Assembly: GCA_900012615.1 (NCBI GenBank)
Contig: LT009757.1
Location: 2,183,719-2,231,699 of the forward strand
DNA from: Agrobacterium genomosp. 13 str. CFBP 6927
GTDB taxonomy: Bacteria; Pseudomonadota; Alphaproteobacteria; Rhizobiales; Rhizobiaceae
Reading direction: 5' to 3'
Length of the DNA stretch: 47,981 nt
The notes under the pieces were generated by a model. That model was not told the DNA's origin and did no database searches. It saw only the letters and a program-made list of their open reading frames with translations. This document shows positions 33,200 through 42,048 of this stretch, piece after piece (position 1 is the stretch's first letter; each line of letters opens with the position of its first letter). A program made the translations under genes and the position numbers.

Positions 33200-34693
33200 G
33201 TGACCAATTTTTCGCCGTTCGCTCAGCGAAGCCTTCTCATGCTCGCTGTTGGTGTCGCCATCCTGACCGGAATGGTCGCCATGTCGTTATGGCTGGTGCA
33301 GGTGAATAACCGGTACTCTCAGGAAACAGCCGAACTGCGCCGCGTGCGCGCGGCCATCCTCGATGTGCTGACCTCGATGCAGGACATCGAAACCGGTCAG
33401 AGAGGTTATCTGCTCACCAATAATGTCGAGTATCTGGGGCCATATGAGGAGGCTTTGGGCCGCCTGCCGGAACGGCGCTCCAGGCTTCTCGATCTATTGA
33501 AGGATCGCGATCAATATCGGCAGCCTCTGTCAGATATGGCAGTCGCGATTGACAACAAGCTGGCCGAAACCCGCGAAACCATCGATCTGCAAAAGGCGGG
33601 GCGCATCACCGAGGCGGTCGAGATCGTCCGTGAGAATGACGGCAAACGTTTCATGAATGAAATCAGAACGGTGCTGTCGAAGCTGCAATCGGACACGGAT
33701 GATCGGTTGCGCGTCATCGTCGGCGATCAACTCGAGGCCGCCAACAGGCTGCAATTGGTGACGATCGGCGGTGCCTTCGCCATTATGATCGTCGTCGGCG
33801 GTTCGATCCTGCTGGTCTTTACCTATATCCGCGCCCTGAACCGCTCCCGGGAGGATGTGGACGAGCTCAATCGCCATCTTGAGGAACGTGTGGAAGAAAG
33901 AACGCGCGACCTTCGCCGCGCCAATCAGGAAATCCAGCGCTTCGCCTATATCGTCACGCATGATCTGCGGGCGCCGCTCGTTAATATCATGGGGTTTCTC
34001 GCCGAATTCGATACGTCGCTGAAGCCGGTCTCGGCCTATGTTCTCGCCGATGGCAAGACGCCGCCGGAAGACGTCATCCGCGAAGCGCGGCTGGCCGTCG
34101 AGGAGGATATTCCCGAGGCAATCGGCTTCATCCGCTCCTCGACACGTAAAATGGACCAGCTGATCAATGCGATCCTGAAGATATCCAGGGATGGCCAGCG
34201 GAAGCTGCAACCGGAAAAGGTCGATATAGAAACATTGCTGTCGTCGCTTTCCGAGACGGTTCGTCACCAGGTCACTGCCAATGGCGGCGAGATCAATGTC
34301 GATAGCTCAAAATTGACCGTCTATACGGATCGTATCTCCCTCGACCAGATCCTCGGCAATCTCTTCGACAATGCGGTGAAATACCAGATGCCGGGACGCC
34401 CGCTCAGATTGACCGCACACGCCTATCCGGCCGGACGCGGCGCCATTTCAATCGCGGTCAGCGACAATGGCCGCGGCATTGGCGAGCAGGATCTGGAGCG
34501 CATATTCGAGCTCTTCCGCCGCGCCGGCAATCAGGATCAGCCCGGGGAAGGAATTGGCCTTGCTCATGTTCGTTCGCTAATCAGAAATTTAGGAGGTGAC
34601 ATTAGGGTGGAGTCCGAGCTTGGCAAAGGAAGCACATTCACGCTGCTCCTGCCGAGCGACCTCAGAAAAGTGACGAAAGAAGGCGAACAATGA
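33200..34693 (+). CDS. Membrane histidine kinase with CHASE3 sensor domain
   Basis: This is a 497-residue kinase, starting with GTG at 33200. Membrane segment 1 is at residues 12-34, a periplasmic CHASE3 domain follows at about 40-180 (MQDIETGQRGYLLTNNVEYL is typical), and segment 2 is at about 188-212. After a coiled-coil linker (HLEERVEERTRDLRRANQEI) the phosphoacceptor is H254 in FAYIVTHDLRAPL. The ATPase domain has the N box LDQILGNLFDNAVKY, then SDNGRGIGEQD and GEGIGLAHVR. The start overlaps no gene; the stop overlaps the receiver gene (ATGA). It probably phosphorylates the next gene product. Confidence 0.92.
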   Translation: MTNFSPFAQRSLLMLAVGVAILTGMVAMSLWLVQVNNRYSQETAELRRVRAAILDVLTSMQDIETGQRGYLLTNNVEYLGPYEEALGRLPERRSRLLDLLKDRDQYRQPLSDMAVAIDNKLAETRETIDLQKAGRITEAVEIVRENDGKRFMNEIRTVLSKLQSDTDDRLRVIVGDQLEAANRLQLVTIGGAFAIMIVVGGSILLVFTYIRALNRSREDVDELNRHLEERVEERTRDLRRANQEIQRFAYIVTHDLRAPLVNIMGFLAEFDTSLKPVSAYVLADGKTPPEDVIREARLAVEEDIPEAIGFIRSSTRKMDQLINAILKISRDGQRKLQPEKVDIETLLSSLSETVRHQVTANGGEINVDSSKLTVYTDRISLDQILGNLFDNAVKYQMPGRPLRLTAHAYPAGRGAISIAVSDNGRGIGEQDLERIFELFRRAGNQDQPGEGIGLAHVRSLIRNLGGDIRVESELGKGSTFTLLLPSDLRKVTKEGEQ

Positions 34694-35127
34694 AGGCAAC
34701 CGGTCAAGAGGTGACGATCGTGATGATCGAGGATGACGAGGGTCATGCTCGTCTGATCGAAAAAAACGTGCGTCGTGCGGGTGTGAACAATGAGATCGTG
34801 CCCTTTACGCTGGGTGCAAAGGCGCTTGATTTCATCCTTGGCGAAAGCCGGGATGGCCTTGTCAGCAAGGATCGTTATCTTCTCGTCCTGCTCGATCTCA
34901 ATCTTCCCGATATGTCGGGTATCCGCATTCTCGAGCAGATCAAAAGCAACGAACATACACGCCGTTTGCCGGTCGTCGTGCTGACGACGACGGATGACGA
35001 AACCGAAATCCAGAAATGTTATGACCTTGGCGCAAATGTCTATATAACGAAGCCGGTCGACTACGAAGGTTTCGCCAACGCGATCAAGAACCTCGGCCTG
35101 TTTTTCTCTGTGATTCAGATACCTTGA
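34690..35127 (+). CDS. Single-domain response regulator (Rcp1-like receiver)
   Basis: This is a 145-residue receiver with no output domain. The acid pair is in MIEDDEGHARLIEKN, the phosphoacceptor is D69 in LLDLNLPDMSG, the conserved threonine is in VVLTTTDDE and the lysine in YITKPVDYEG. The extra insertion before the phosphoacceptor strand (GESRDGLVSKDRYL) is typical of Rcp1-type regulators that work with bacteriophytochrome-like and CHASE3 kinases. It overlaps the kinase gene by 4 nt and ends 4 nt before the next gene, so the three form one operon. Confidence 0.92.
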   Translation: MKATGQEVTIVMIEDDEGHARLIEKNVRRAGVNNEIVPFTLGAKALDFILGESRDGLVSKDRYLLVLLDLNLPDMSGIRILEQIKSNEHTRRLPVVVLTTTDDETEIQKCYDLGANVYITKPVDYEGFANAIKNLGLFFSVIQIP

Positions 35128-35131
35128 AGGC

Positions 35132-36172
35132 ATGATGGATTTGCGCGTTTTGTATGTTGATGATGATCCAGCGCTGGCGCGGCTTTCCAGCCGTGTCCTT
35201 GGTCGTCATGGAATGGAGGTGGTGCATGCCGCCTCCGTCGCCTCGGGGCTCGAGCTGTTTCAAAACGAGCAATTCGATGTGGTCGTCCTCGATCACTATT
35301 TTCAGATGTCGACGGGAATGGAATTTCTGGCGGCGATCCAGTCGTTACCGGGGCGCGTTCCCGTGCTTTACGTTACGGGATCGAACGAAGCCCAGATTGC
35401 GATCGATGCCCTCAAGGCGGGGGCTGCCGACTTCGTCATAAAGAATGTCGGCGACGACTTTTTCCCGCTATTGCGCACCGCCATCAATCAGGCCCTGGAA
35501 AACCATCGCCTGCGCCAGACCAAGGAGGAATCCGACCGTTTGCTGGTAAAGGCGAAGGAACACGCGGAAATGATGGTCAAGGAAATGAACCATCGGGTCG
35601 CCAACAGCCTTTCGCTGGTCTCTGCGATGATCAGGCTGCAGATCAACACCGTGAAATCGCCGGAAGCCGAGGTCGCCCTGCTGGAAACCCAGAGCAGGAT
35701 TTCCGCGATCGCCGGCGTTCATCGCAGCCTCTACAATACCGATAATGTCGGCCTGGTGTCGCTCAATTCCTACCTGACGTCGATCATCAGCGACCTGTTT
35801 CAGGCCGTTCCCGGTTCGTCCTCCGTCACGGTGGAAACGTCGCTTTGCGACGTCAGTCTTAAAGCGGATCACGCGGTGGCGCTCGGCGTCATCATCACCG
35901 AGCTTCTGACCAATGCGCTGAAATATGCCTATCCCGATCAGTCCGGCACAGTTCGCGTCCGGCTTTCGGAAGAGGACCAGCAATTTGCTCTTGTTGTTGA
36001 AGACGACGGTATCGGCTCGAAGCCCGAGGCAACGCCCCGCGGAACGGGCCTCGGTACAAAGCTGATCATGGCGATGGCCCAGAATATTGGCGCGCGTGTC
36101 GAACAGACGCATACGCACCCGGAGCTGGGCAAGGGCACGCGATACGTGATGACGTGGAATGAAAAGCAGTAA
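35132..36172 (+). CDS. Receiver-HisKA_2 hybrid histidine kinase
   Basis: This is a 346-residue soluble protein. The receiver domain is at residues 4-125 with phosphoacceptor D54 in VVVLDHYFQMSTG and the threonine in LYVTGSNEAQ; the lysine is in VIKNVGDDF. A HisKA_2 dimerisation domain follows, with phosphoacceptor H154 in MVKEMNHRVANSLSLVSAMI, then a HATPase domain with ELLTNALKYAYPDQ, DDGIGSKPEA and GTGLGTKLI. The architecture, receiver at the N-terminus and kinase at the C-terminus, suggests that it takes phosphate from the CHASE3 kinase pathway and passes it on. GAAGGC lies before the ATG at 35132. Confidence 0.9.
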   Translation: MMDLRVLYVDDDPALARLSSRVLGRHGMEVVHAASVASGLELFQNEQFDVVVLDHYFQMSTGMEFLAAIQSLPGRVPVLYVTGSNEAQIAIDALKAGAADFVIKNVGDDFFPLLRTAINQALENHRLRQTKEESDRLLVKAKEHAEMMVKEMNHRVANSLSLVSAMIRLQINTVKSPEAEVALLETQSRISAIAGVHRSLYNTDNVGLVSLNSYLTSIISDLFQAVPGSSSVTVETSLCDVSLKADHAVALGVIITELLTNALKYAYPDQSGTVRVRLSEEDQQFALVVEDDGIGSKPEATPRGTGLGTKLIMAMAQNIGARVEQTHTHPELGKGTRYVMTWNEKQ

Positions 36173-36418
36173 GCAGGGCGTGCATGTCTGCTCCTGAATG
36201 ATTTGTTCTGCTCGGGGCCGTTCCACACCTTCAGCCACAATCGTTGCGACGGCTGATTTCTCTGTTTTCGTGTTCAGGGCGTTCAGCTATTCGCTGCGAA
36301 AACTCGCCCAAAATGGCCATAATTGCGGCTCTGTTGCCACGAAAACACCTCGTTTCATTCACCTGCAGTTCACGGGCAATGGCGCTAAATCACCCCATCC
36401 CACAAGGAGGGAAATGAG

Positions 36419-36748
36419 ATGCGCAAGATGATTTTTAGCGCTGGAATAATTCTTAGCGCTTTGTTCGGCAGCGGCGCGAACGCCATGCCCATCGGTCAAC
36501 CGTCCGCACCCGCGACATCGAATGTTCAAACCGTCGACTATGCCTGTGGACGCGGTTTTCATCTGTCGCCGCGTGGATATTGCCGGCCAAACGGACCGCC
36601 ACGCTATGAGCGCGGCTGGGACCGGCGTGATCGCTGGGAGGGCCGCCGCGAGTGGCGCGAGCGTCAGGCACGCAGAGAATGGCGTGAGCGGCGAGACTGG
36701 CGGGAACACCGCGAATGGCGAGACCGCCGCGACTATTATCGCTGGTAA
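36419..36748 (+). CDS. Small exported Arg/Trp-rich repeat protein, GCG_CRPN type
   Basis: This is a 109-residue protein. The signal peptide MRKMIFSAGIILSALFGSGA is cleaved near ANA. The mature N-terminus has the two-cysteine segment YACGRGFHLSPRGYCRPN, the prefix motif of GCG_CRPN-type proteins, followed by about 45 residues rich in arginine, tryptophan and glutamate in loose repeats (REWRER, RRDWREHREWRDRRDYY). Such proteins are common and short in Rhizobiales and their function is unknown. AGGAGGGAAATGAG lies before the start. A terminator follows at 36756-36781. Confidence 0.85.
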   Translation: MRKMIFSAGIILSALFGSGANAMPIGQPSAPATSNVQTVDYACGRGFHLSPRGYCRPNGPPRYERGWDRRDRWEGRREWRERQARREWRERRDWREHREWRDRRDYYRW

Positions 36749-36755
36749 TCGGATC

Positions 36756-36788
36756 AGGCCCTCTCTTAACCGGGAGGGCCTTTCCTTT
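36756..36788 (+). terminator. Rho-independent terminator
   Basis: AGGCCCTC at 36756-36763 pairs with GAGGGCCT at 36774-36781 around a 10-nt loop and is followed by a T-rich tail (TTTCCTTT). It lies 8 nt past the stop of the GCG_CRPN-type gene. Confidence 0.8.
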
Positions 36789-36929
36789 ATGTCCCTTCCC
36801 GTAATGGACTGACCCAATCGCCGTCTTTGCATGATGACCCTTTGTCCTCGGTCGAATTGATTCGGCCTGAGGAAACCTGCGCCGCAGTTGCGGGTTAACC
36901 CATGTGGCTGTCATTCAAAGGAGGAAAAC

Positions 36930-37625
36930 ATGAACATCACCAGACGTACAATTCTCGCGGGCGGCGCTGTGGCCGCTGCCGCAACGATTTTCCCCAGGCC
37001 GCACGTGGCGCGTGCCGCCCTGCCATTGAAACAGCCGTCCCTTCCGTTTGCGGAGGCAGATCTGGCGCCGGTCATTTCGGCAAAAACGGTCGGCCTGCAT
37101 TACGGAAAACATCACAAGGGCTATTACGACAAGCTGAATACGCTTGCAGCCAATACTCGCTATGCCGACATGGAGCTTGTCGATATCCTCAGGGAGGCGG
37201 CCAAGTCCAAAGAGGCGGCGGATGTCAAGATTTTCAACAATGCCGCGCAGGCCTGGAACCACGTCGCCTATTGGGATCAGTTCGTTCCGGGTGGGCCGAA
37301 CCGGCCGACGGGTGAGCTTGCGACCCGTGTGAACGAGACCTTTGGCGATTATGAAGGATTTATCAAACGCGCAGTGGATGTTTCCGACACCGTGTTCGGG
37401 ACAGGCTGGGTCTGGTTGACTCGCGACGACGCCGATAAACTCGCACTCATTGGTTACGAGGACGGCAATAACCCGGTCGCCGTCGGTCGACCGGCCTATC
37501 TCGGCATCGATATATGGGAGCATGCCTATTACCTCGATTATGAGAACCGCAAACCCGAGCATATCCGCGCCGTGCTCGACAGGCTGGTCAACTGGCGGGT
37601 CGTTGAAGAACGCATGAGCGCTTAA
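36930..37625 (+). CDS. Fe/Mn superoxide dismutase with Tat signal
   Basis: This is a 231-residue protein starting at the ATG at 36930 behind AAAGGAGGAAAAC. The N-terminus NITRRTILAGGAVAAAATIF is a twin-arginine (Tat) signal, ending near VARA. The Sod_Fe motifs are complete: HYGKHHKGYYDKLN, then NNAAQAWNHVAYWDQF, GTGWVWLTRDDAD and GIDIWEHAYYLDYENRKPEH, so all four metal ligands (three histidines, one aspartate) are present. It would be folded with its metal in the cytoplasm and then exported, protecting the periplasm from superoxide. Sodium-dependent or cofactor choice (Fe or Mn) cannot be told from sequence. Confidence 0.92.
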   Translation: MNITRRTILAGGAVAAAATIFPRPHVARAALPLKQPSLPFAEADLAPVISAKTVGLHYGKHHKGYYDKLNTLAANTRYADMELVDILREAAKSKEAADVKIFNNAAQAWNHVAYWDQFVPGGPNRPTGELATRVNETFGDYEGFIKRAVDVSDTVFGTGWVWLTRDDADKLALIGYEDGNNPVAVGRPAYLGIDIWEHAYYLDYENRKPEHIRAVLDRLVNWRVVEERMSA

Positions 37626-37732
37626 GACGTCACGTCCTCTTGTTTCCCGCAGCAAGGCCAACGGGTTGCCCTCAGGTTCATTTGAGCTACTATGCCCGGC
37701 ATGGCGGGGAGGCCATGTTTACAGGAGGGTTC

Positions 37733-38722
37733 ATGAATTACCGGTCTTCGAAACGGCGCATGTTGTTGAAATTTGCCGCCACGGCGGTTTCTTTTGGCAT
37801 GCTGGGAATGACGGCAAGCGCACAGGGCTTTCCCGATCGAACCATTACGCTGGTCGTTCCTTTCGCGGCAGGCGGCTCCACCGATGTGGTGGCGCGGGTC
37901 ATCGCGCAGAAGATGGGCGATGAGCTTGGCCATCAGATCGTCGTTGAAAATGTCGCCGGCGCCGGCGGCAATCTCGGGGCCGACCGCGTCGCCCGGGCCG
38001 AGCCCGACGGCTATACCATCCTGATGGGCACGGTTGCCACGCATGCGCTCAACCCGCTCATTCTCAAGACGAAACCTTACGATCCGCAAAAGGATTTCGC
38101 GCCGGTCTCGCTGCTGGTGGTGGTGCCGAATGTGCTGGTGGTCAATCCCAAGCTGAACGTCAACAGCGTCGCGGAACTGATCGCGCTTCTGAAGGCCGAA
38201 CCGGATAAATATGCCTATGCCTCTTCCGGCAACGGCACGCCGCTGCATCTTTCCGGCGAATTGTTCAAGAGCATGGCTGGTGTCAGCATGCAGCATGTTC
38301 CCTATAAGGGGGCAGGCCCGGCGCTCAACGATCTGCTCGGCAACCAGATTTCGATCATGTTCGACAATCTGCCGTCGTCATCCGGCCACATCAAGTCCGG
38401 CACATTGAAGGCGCTTGGTGTCACCACCGCCGAGCGGGCCTCATCCTTCCCGGATCTGCCGACCATTGCCGAGACCGTGCCGGGTTATGAAACCTACACA
38501 TGGAACGCACTCTTTGCGCCTGCCGGCACGCCGGCCGAGGTGGTCGATACGCTGAATGCCGCCGCCAAAAAGGCGCTTGCCGATCCGGCTGTCGCCGCGC
38601 GCATGGCGGAGTTCAGCGCCAGGATCGTCGCTTCGTCGCCCGAGGAGCTGAAAAACCACGTCGCGGCCGAAATCGCCAAGTGGGAACCCGTCGTCAAGAA
38701 TGCCAATGTGCAGATGGACTGA
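37733..38722 (+). CDS. TctC/Bug-family periplasmic binding protein
   Basis: This is a 329-residue protein of the tripartite tricarboxylate transporter receptor family. The start is the ATG at 37733 behind AGGAGGGTTC. The signal peptide runs through MLGMTASA-QGFPDRTITLV. Family motifs are VPFAAGGSTDVVARVIAQKM, VVENVAGAGGNLGADRVARA and PDGYTILMGTVATHALNP. No TctA or TctB membrane genes are nearby, so it is an orphan binding protein; such Bug proteins may act with a distant transporter or as sensors. The ligand is a carboxylate by family, but unproven here. Confidence 0.9.
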   Translation: MNYRSSKRRMLLKFAATAVSFGMLGMTASAQGFPDRTITLVVPFAAGGSTDVVARVIAQKMGDELGHQIVVENVAGAGGNLGADRVARAEPDGYTILMGTVATHALNPLILKTKPYDPQKDFAPVSLLVVVPNVLVVNPKLNVNSVAELIALLKAEPDKYAYASSGNGTPLHLSGELFKSMAGVSMQHVPYKGAGPALNDLLGNQISIMFDNLPSSSGHIKSGTLKALGVTTAERASSFPDLPTIAETVPGYETYTWNALFAPAGTPAEVVDTLNAAAKKALADPAVAARMAEFSARIVASSPEELKNHVAAEIAKWEPVVKNANVQMD

Positions 38723-38804
38723 TCGGGAGCGATCGGCAGGGTCCTGTTCTCTTGTCGCGTAGCCCACCCGGGATGCGCGACATAAGCTATTGATTGCAGA
38801 AAAA

Positions 38805-38836
38805 CGTGGCCGAAGCCGTCATTGGCATCGGCCACG
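38805..38836 (+). terminator. Hairpin downstream of the TctC gene
   Basis: CGTGGCCGA at 38805-38813 pairs perfectly with TCGGCCACG at 38828-38836 around 14 nt, preceded by AAAA and followed by GTTGTATTT. It is a probable transcript end for the TctC-type gene. The rest of the gap up to 39187 holds a 17-codon frame at 38972-39022 behind AAGGGAGGCGTTGC, which I do not call as a gene. Confidence 0.6.
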
Positions 38837-39186
38837 GTTGTATTTAGCGCCAAGGCCGATGTGTCGTTTCCGCATCACTTGCCATAAGGTTGCAAAATCC
38901 CGCTTGGCAAAAACGAGCGGCTCCGCTACAAAAAACATCACCGCGTCAGATCGAACAAAGGGAGGCGTTGCATGACACCAGCATTCACCGAAATCCTCCC
39001 GCAGGGAATGACCCGACACTAGGTCATATCCATTCGCGGCCCGCCCCGCGCAAGCGCCATGCGGTTCTGTTTCCCTTCATAGCCCGATTGATCTGACGGG
39101 ATCATATCGTTTCCCGCCCGGGCTGTGCCATCCAACTTCCGTTTTTGAGGACCGGTTGCCGACCCTTTGGCGCCGTGCTGGTTTAA

Positions 39187-40977
39187 ATGTCTCGCAAGAA
39201 GCTCGATTTCCGCGCCGATGCCTATCGCCATGTGCTCGGCTTTGTTTTTCATCATTGGAGCCACCGAAAGGCGCTGGTGGGTTTCATCATCGTGCTGGTC
39301 GTCGCCAGCACGCTGGCCGAAGTCATGGTGCCGGTTTTCTCCGGCCAGATCGTTGATGCCATCGCCGGCGGCAACGGGGCTGACAAGGCTTTGCGCGCCT
39401 TCGTCATCGTGGTGGCGCTGGGCCTTACCAGCGTGGCGCTGCGCTGGTTCATCTTCAACGGCATCATCAGGCTCACCCTGAAAATCATGGCTGATGTCAC
39501 CAATAATGGCTTCCACAGGGTGCAGCGTTTCTCCACGGACTGGCATGCCAACAGCTTTGCCGGTTCCACGGTCCGCAAGATCACCCGCGGCATGTGGGCG
39601 CTGGATTCCCTCAATGACCTGCTGCTCATCGCGCTGCTGCCGTCCATCACCATGCTGCTGGGCGCCACCATCGTGCTGGGCAGCTACTGGCCGGTCATGG
39701 GCCTCATCGTGGGTGCCGGTTCGCTGATCTATATCGGCGTCACCGTGTTGCTCTCCATGGGCTTCGTCTCTCCGGCGGCAAGGCTTGCCAATGCCTGGGA
39801 TACCAAGCTCGGCGGCGCGCTGGCGGATGCCGTCAGCTGCAATTCGGTGGTCAAAGCCTTCGGTGCCGAAAACCGTGAGGAAACCCGGCTGGGCCATGTA
39901 CTGGCCAAATGGGACAACCGCACGCGCCGGACCTGGCGCCGAGGCACGCTGAGCGGCACCATTCAGGGCTTCATGATGGTCTCCATGCAGGCGGGCATTC
40001 TGGGCACGGGCCTTGTCATGTGGCAAAAGGGACTGGCCACGCCGGGCGATATCACCTTCGTGCTGGCCATGTTCTTTGTGTTGCAGGGATATCTGCGCAA
40101 TGTCGGTCAGGATATCCGCAACCTGCAACGCGCCGTCAACGACATGGAGGAGCTGGTGCTGCTCGACAAGATGGCGCTTGGCGTCGAAGACAGGCCGGAG
40201 GCCAGGCGCATCAATATCGGCAAGGGCGAGATCGTCTTCGATAACGTCACTTTTCAATATGGCGCTCATCCCACCCCGCTTTATGAGGACTTCTCGGTCA
40301 CCATCAAGCCGGGTGAGCGTGTGGGGCTGGTCGGCCATTCCGGCTCGGGCAAGACAACCTTCGTCAAGCTCATCCAGCGGCTTTACGACATCAAGTCGGG
40401 CGCGATCCGCATCGACGGCCAGAATATCGCCGGCGTCACGCAATCGAGCCTGCGTGGCCAGATCGCCATCGTGCAGCAGGAGCCCATCCTGTTCCACCGC
40501 ACGCTGGCGGAAAACATCGCCTATGGCCGGCCAAACGCCTCGCGGCGCGAAATCGAGCAGGCGGCGAAACAGGCGAGCGCCCATGAGTTCATCATGTCCC
40601 TGCCCAAGGGTTATGAAACCATGGTGGGCGAACGCGGCGTCAAGCTCTCGGGCGGGGAACGCCAGCGCGTCGCCATTGCCCGCGCATTCCTTGCGGATGC
40701 GCCGGTGCTGATCCTGGACGAGGCAACCTCAAGCCTCGACAGTGAAAGCGAAGTGCAGATCCAGCAGGCCATGGAACGCCTGATGGAAGGCCGCACCACG
40801 CTCGTCATCGCCCACCGCCTCTCCACGGTCAGGGCGCTGGACCGGCTGCTGGTCTTCGACAAGGGCAATATTGTCGAAGAGGGCGACCACCAGGCGCTGA
40901 TCCGGCTGAATGACGGCATCTATCGCCGGCTGTTCGAGCGGCAGGCGCTGGAGCTGACGAAGGGGCTGGTGGCTTAA
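39187..40977 (+). CDS. ABC exporter, fused membrane and ATPase domains
   Basis: This is a 596-residue half-transporter of the MsbA/Atm1-like type. The frame is closed immediately upstream by TAA, so the start is the ATG at 39187, although the ribosome site is weak. Six membrane segments occupy residues 25-330. The ATPase part has VGLVGHSGSGKTTFVKLIQR, the signature LSGGERQRV, Walker B VLILDEATSSLDSE and the switch IAHRLST. The substrate of this family varies (lipid, peptide, drug or metal conjugate) and is not readable here. It stands alone between the TctC-type gene and catB and probably works as a homodimer. Confidence 0.9.
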   Translation: MSRKKLDFRADAYRHVLGFVFHHWSHRKALVGFIIVLVVASTLAEVMVPVFSGQIVDAIAGGNGADKALRAFVIVVALGLTSVALRWFIFNGIIRLTLKIMADVTNNGFHRVQRFSTDWHANSFAGSTVRKITRGMWALDSLNDLLLIALLPSITMLLGATIVLGSYWPVMGLIVGAGSLIYIGVTVLLSMGFVSPAARLANAWDTKLGGALADAVSCNSVVKAFGAENREETRLGHVLAKWDNRTRRTWRRGTLSGTIQGFMMVSMQAGILGTGLVMWQKGLATPGDITFVLAMFFVLQGYLRNVGQDIRNLQRAVNDMEELVLLDKMALGVEDRPEARRINIGKGEIVFDNVTFQYGAHPTPLYEDFSVTIKPGERVGLVGHSGSGKTTFVKLIQRLYDIKSGAIRIDGQNIAGVTQSSLRGQIAIVQQEPILFHRTLAENIAYGRPNASRREIEQAAKQASAHEFIMSLPKGYETMVGERGVKLSGGERQRVAIARAFLADAPVLILDEATSSLDSESEVQIQQAMERLMEGRTTLVIAHRLSTVRALDRLLVFDKGNIVEEGDHQALIRLNDGIYRRLFERQALELTKGLVA

Positions 40978-41283
40978 GAAACGCTATGCCGGAAGGGTTG
41001 AGGATCGCTTGCCTGTGGTATCGATCTTGCCGGCATGGGGCTGCTCTTCTCGGCGGTGACATTGCGCTTGGCTCGTCTGTGTTCCAGATCAGCCAGCCTG
41101 TGTCACGCGACGCGTCCCAGGGATGGGGAAGGTCAAACGGTGAGGTGGATCGGCGCCTGTTCGACGATCGGACCTCGCAACGGCTTGGCCTTCCTCGCTT
41201 TTTGCGGTAACCAGACGGAATGATAAAAGCATCGAGTATCACCTGCATCTAGCTCCCGCCGCAGCGCGAGGAGCATCGGGCGA

Positions 41284-41330
41284 GAAGCCGGCCGGCTTCG
41301 CGCTCGGCGTCTGCTTGCCTGAAGGCAAGC
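41284..41330 (+). promoter_or_regulatory. Two hairpins in the catB leader
   Basis: A 16-nt perfect palindrome, GAAGCCGGCCGGCTTC at 41284-41299, is followed by a stem GCTTGCC at 41313-41319 with GGCAAGC at 41324-41330 around TGAA. They lie 32-78 nt upstream of the catB start in an otherwise gene-free stretch of 384 nt (40978-41361). They could affect catB translation or transcription; no T run marks a terminator. Confidence 0.4.
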
Positions 41331-41361
41331 GAAAGCGAACACATGCAGTGAGATTACCTCA

Positions 41362-41991
41362 ATGGAAAATTATTTCGAAAGCCCGTTCCGGGGCATCACG
41401 CTTGACAAGCAGGTAAAGAACCCGAACCTCGTGGTCGGGAAATACAGCTATTATTCAGGCTATTATCATGGCCACAGCTTCGAGGATTGCGCTCGTTATC
41501 TGCTATCTGATGACGGTGCGGATAAGCTGATAATCGGCAGCTTCTGCTCGATTGGTTCGGGTGCCGCCTTCATCATGGCGGGCAATCAGGGTCATCGCAA
41601 TGAGTGGATCAGCACCTTCCCGTTCTTCTTCATGCCCGAAGTGCCGGAATTTGAGAATGCTGAGAACGGCTATCTGCCGGCTGGCGATACCGTCATCGGC
41701 AATGATGTCTGGATAGGTTCGGAAGCGATCATCATGCCCGGCATCAAGATCGGTGATGGCGCTGTCATCGGAACACGAGCGCTGGTGACGAAGGATGTCG
41801 AACCTTACGCCATCGTCGGCGGCAACCCCGCCAGAACCATCCGCAAGCGGTTTGATGACGATAGTGTCGGTCTTCTGTTGGAGATGAAATGGTGGGAGTG
41901 GCCGGCAGAAAAGCTCAAAGCCGCAATGCCGCTAATGACCAGTAGCAATGTCGCAGAGCTTCATCGCTTCTGGCAATCGGACATTCTGTAA
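41362..41991 (+). CDS. catB: Type B chloramphenicol acetyltransferase
   Basis: This is a 209-residue left-handed beta-helix acyltransferase. It reads [20 protein letters not shown] at the start and is, from memory, nearly identical to the chromosomal CatB of Agrobacterium tumefaciens. The hexapeptide repeats run through [20 protein letters not shown], then [20 protein letters not shown] and [20 protein letters not shown]. The catalytic histidine is in GNQGHRNEW, and the family end is [16 protein letters not shown]. It acetylates chloramphenicol with acetyl-CoA as a trimer in the cytoplasm. The leader carries two hairpins but no short leader-peptide gene that I can see. Confidence 0.95.
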   Translation: MENYFESPFRGITLDKQVKNPNLVVGKYSYYSGYYHGHSFEDCARYLLSDDGADKLIIGSFCSIGSGAAFIMAGNQGHRNEWISTFPFFFMPEVPEFENAENGYLPAGDTVIGNDVWIGSEAIIMPGIKIGDGAVIGTRALVTKDVEPYAIVGGNPARTIRKRFDDDSVGLLLEMKWWEWPAEKLKAAMPLMTSSNVAELHRFWQSDIL

Positions 41992-42000
41992 AGCTGAAGC

Positions 42001-42031
42001 TGCTGGCCCGTCTGATCAGGGCGGGCCAGCA
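42001..42031. terminator. Hairpin between convergent catB and LysR genes
   Basis: TGCTGGCCCG at 42001-42010 pairs with CGGGCCAGCA at 42022-42031 around 11 nt, 9 nt after the catB stop and 18 nt before the end of the leftward LysR gene. No T run follows, so it is a likely but non-canonical two-way terminator. Confidence 0.65.
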
Positions 42032-42048
42032 TCCCGTGCCCGTGGATT

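Noticed and set aside
39019..40584. Leftward frame of 521 codons opposite the ABC exporter
   Set aside because: Low-complexity histidine/arginine-rich translation, antisense to a gene with all ABC motifs.
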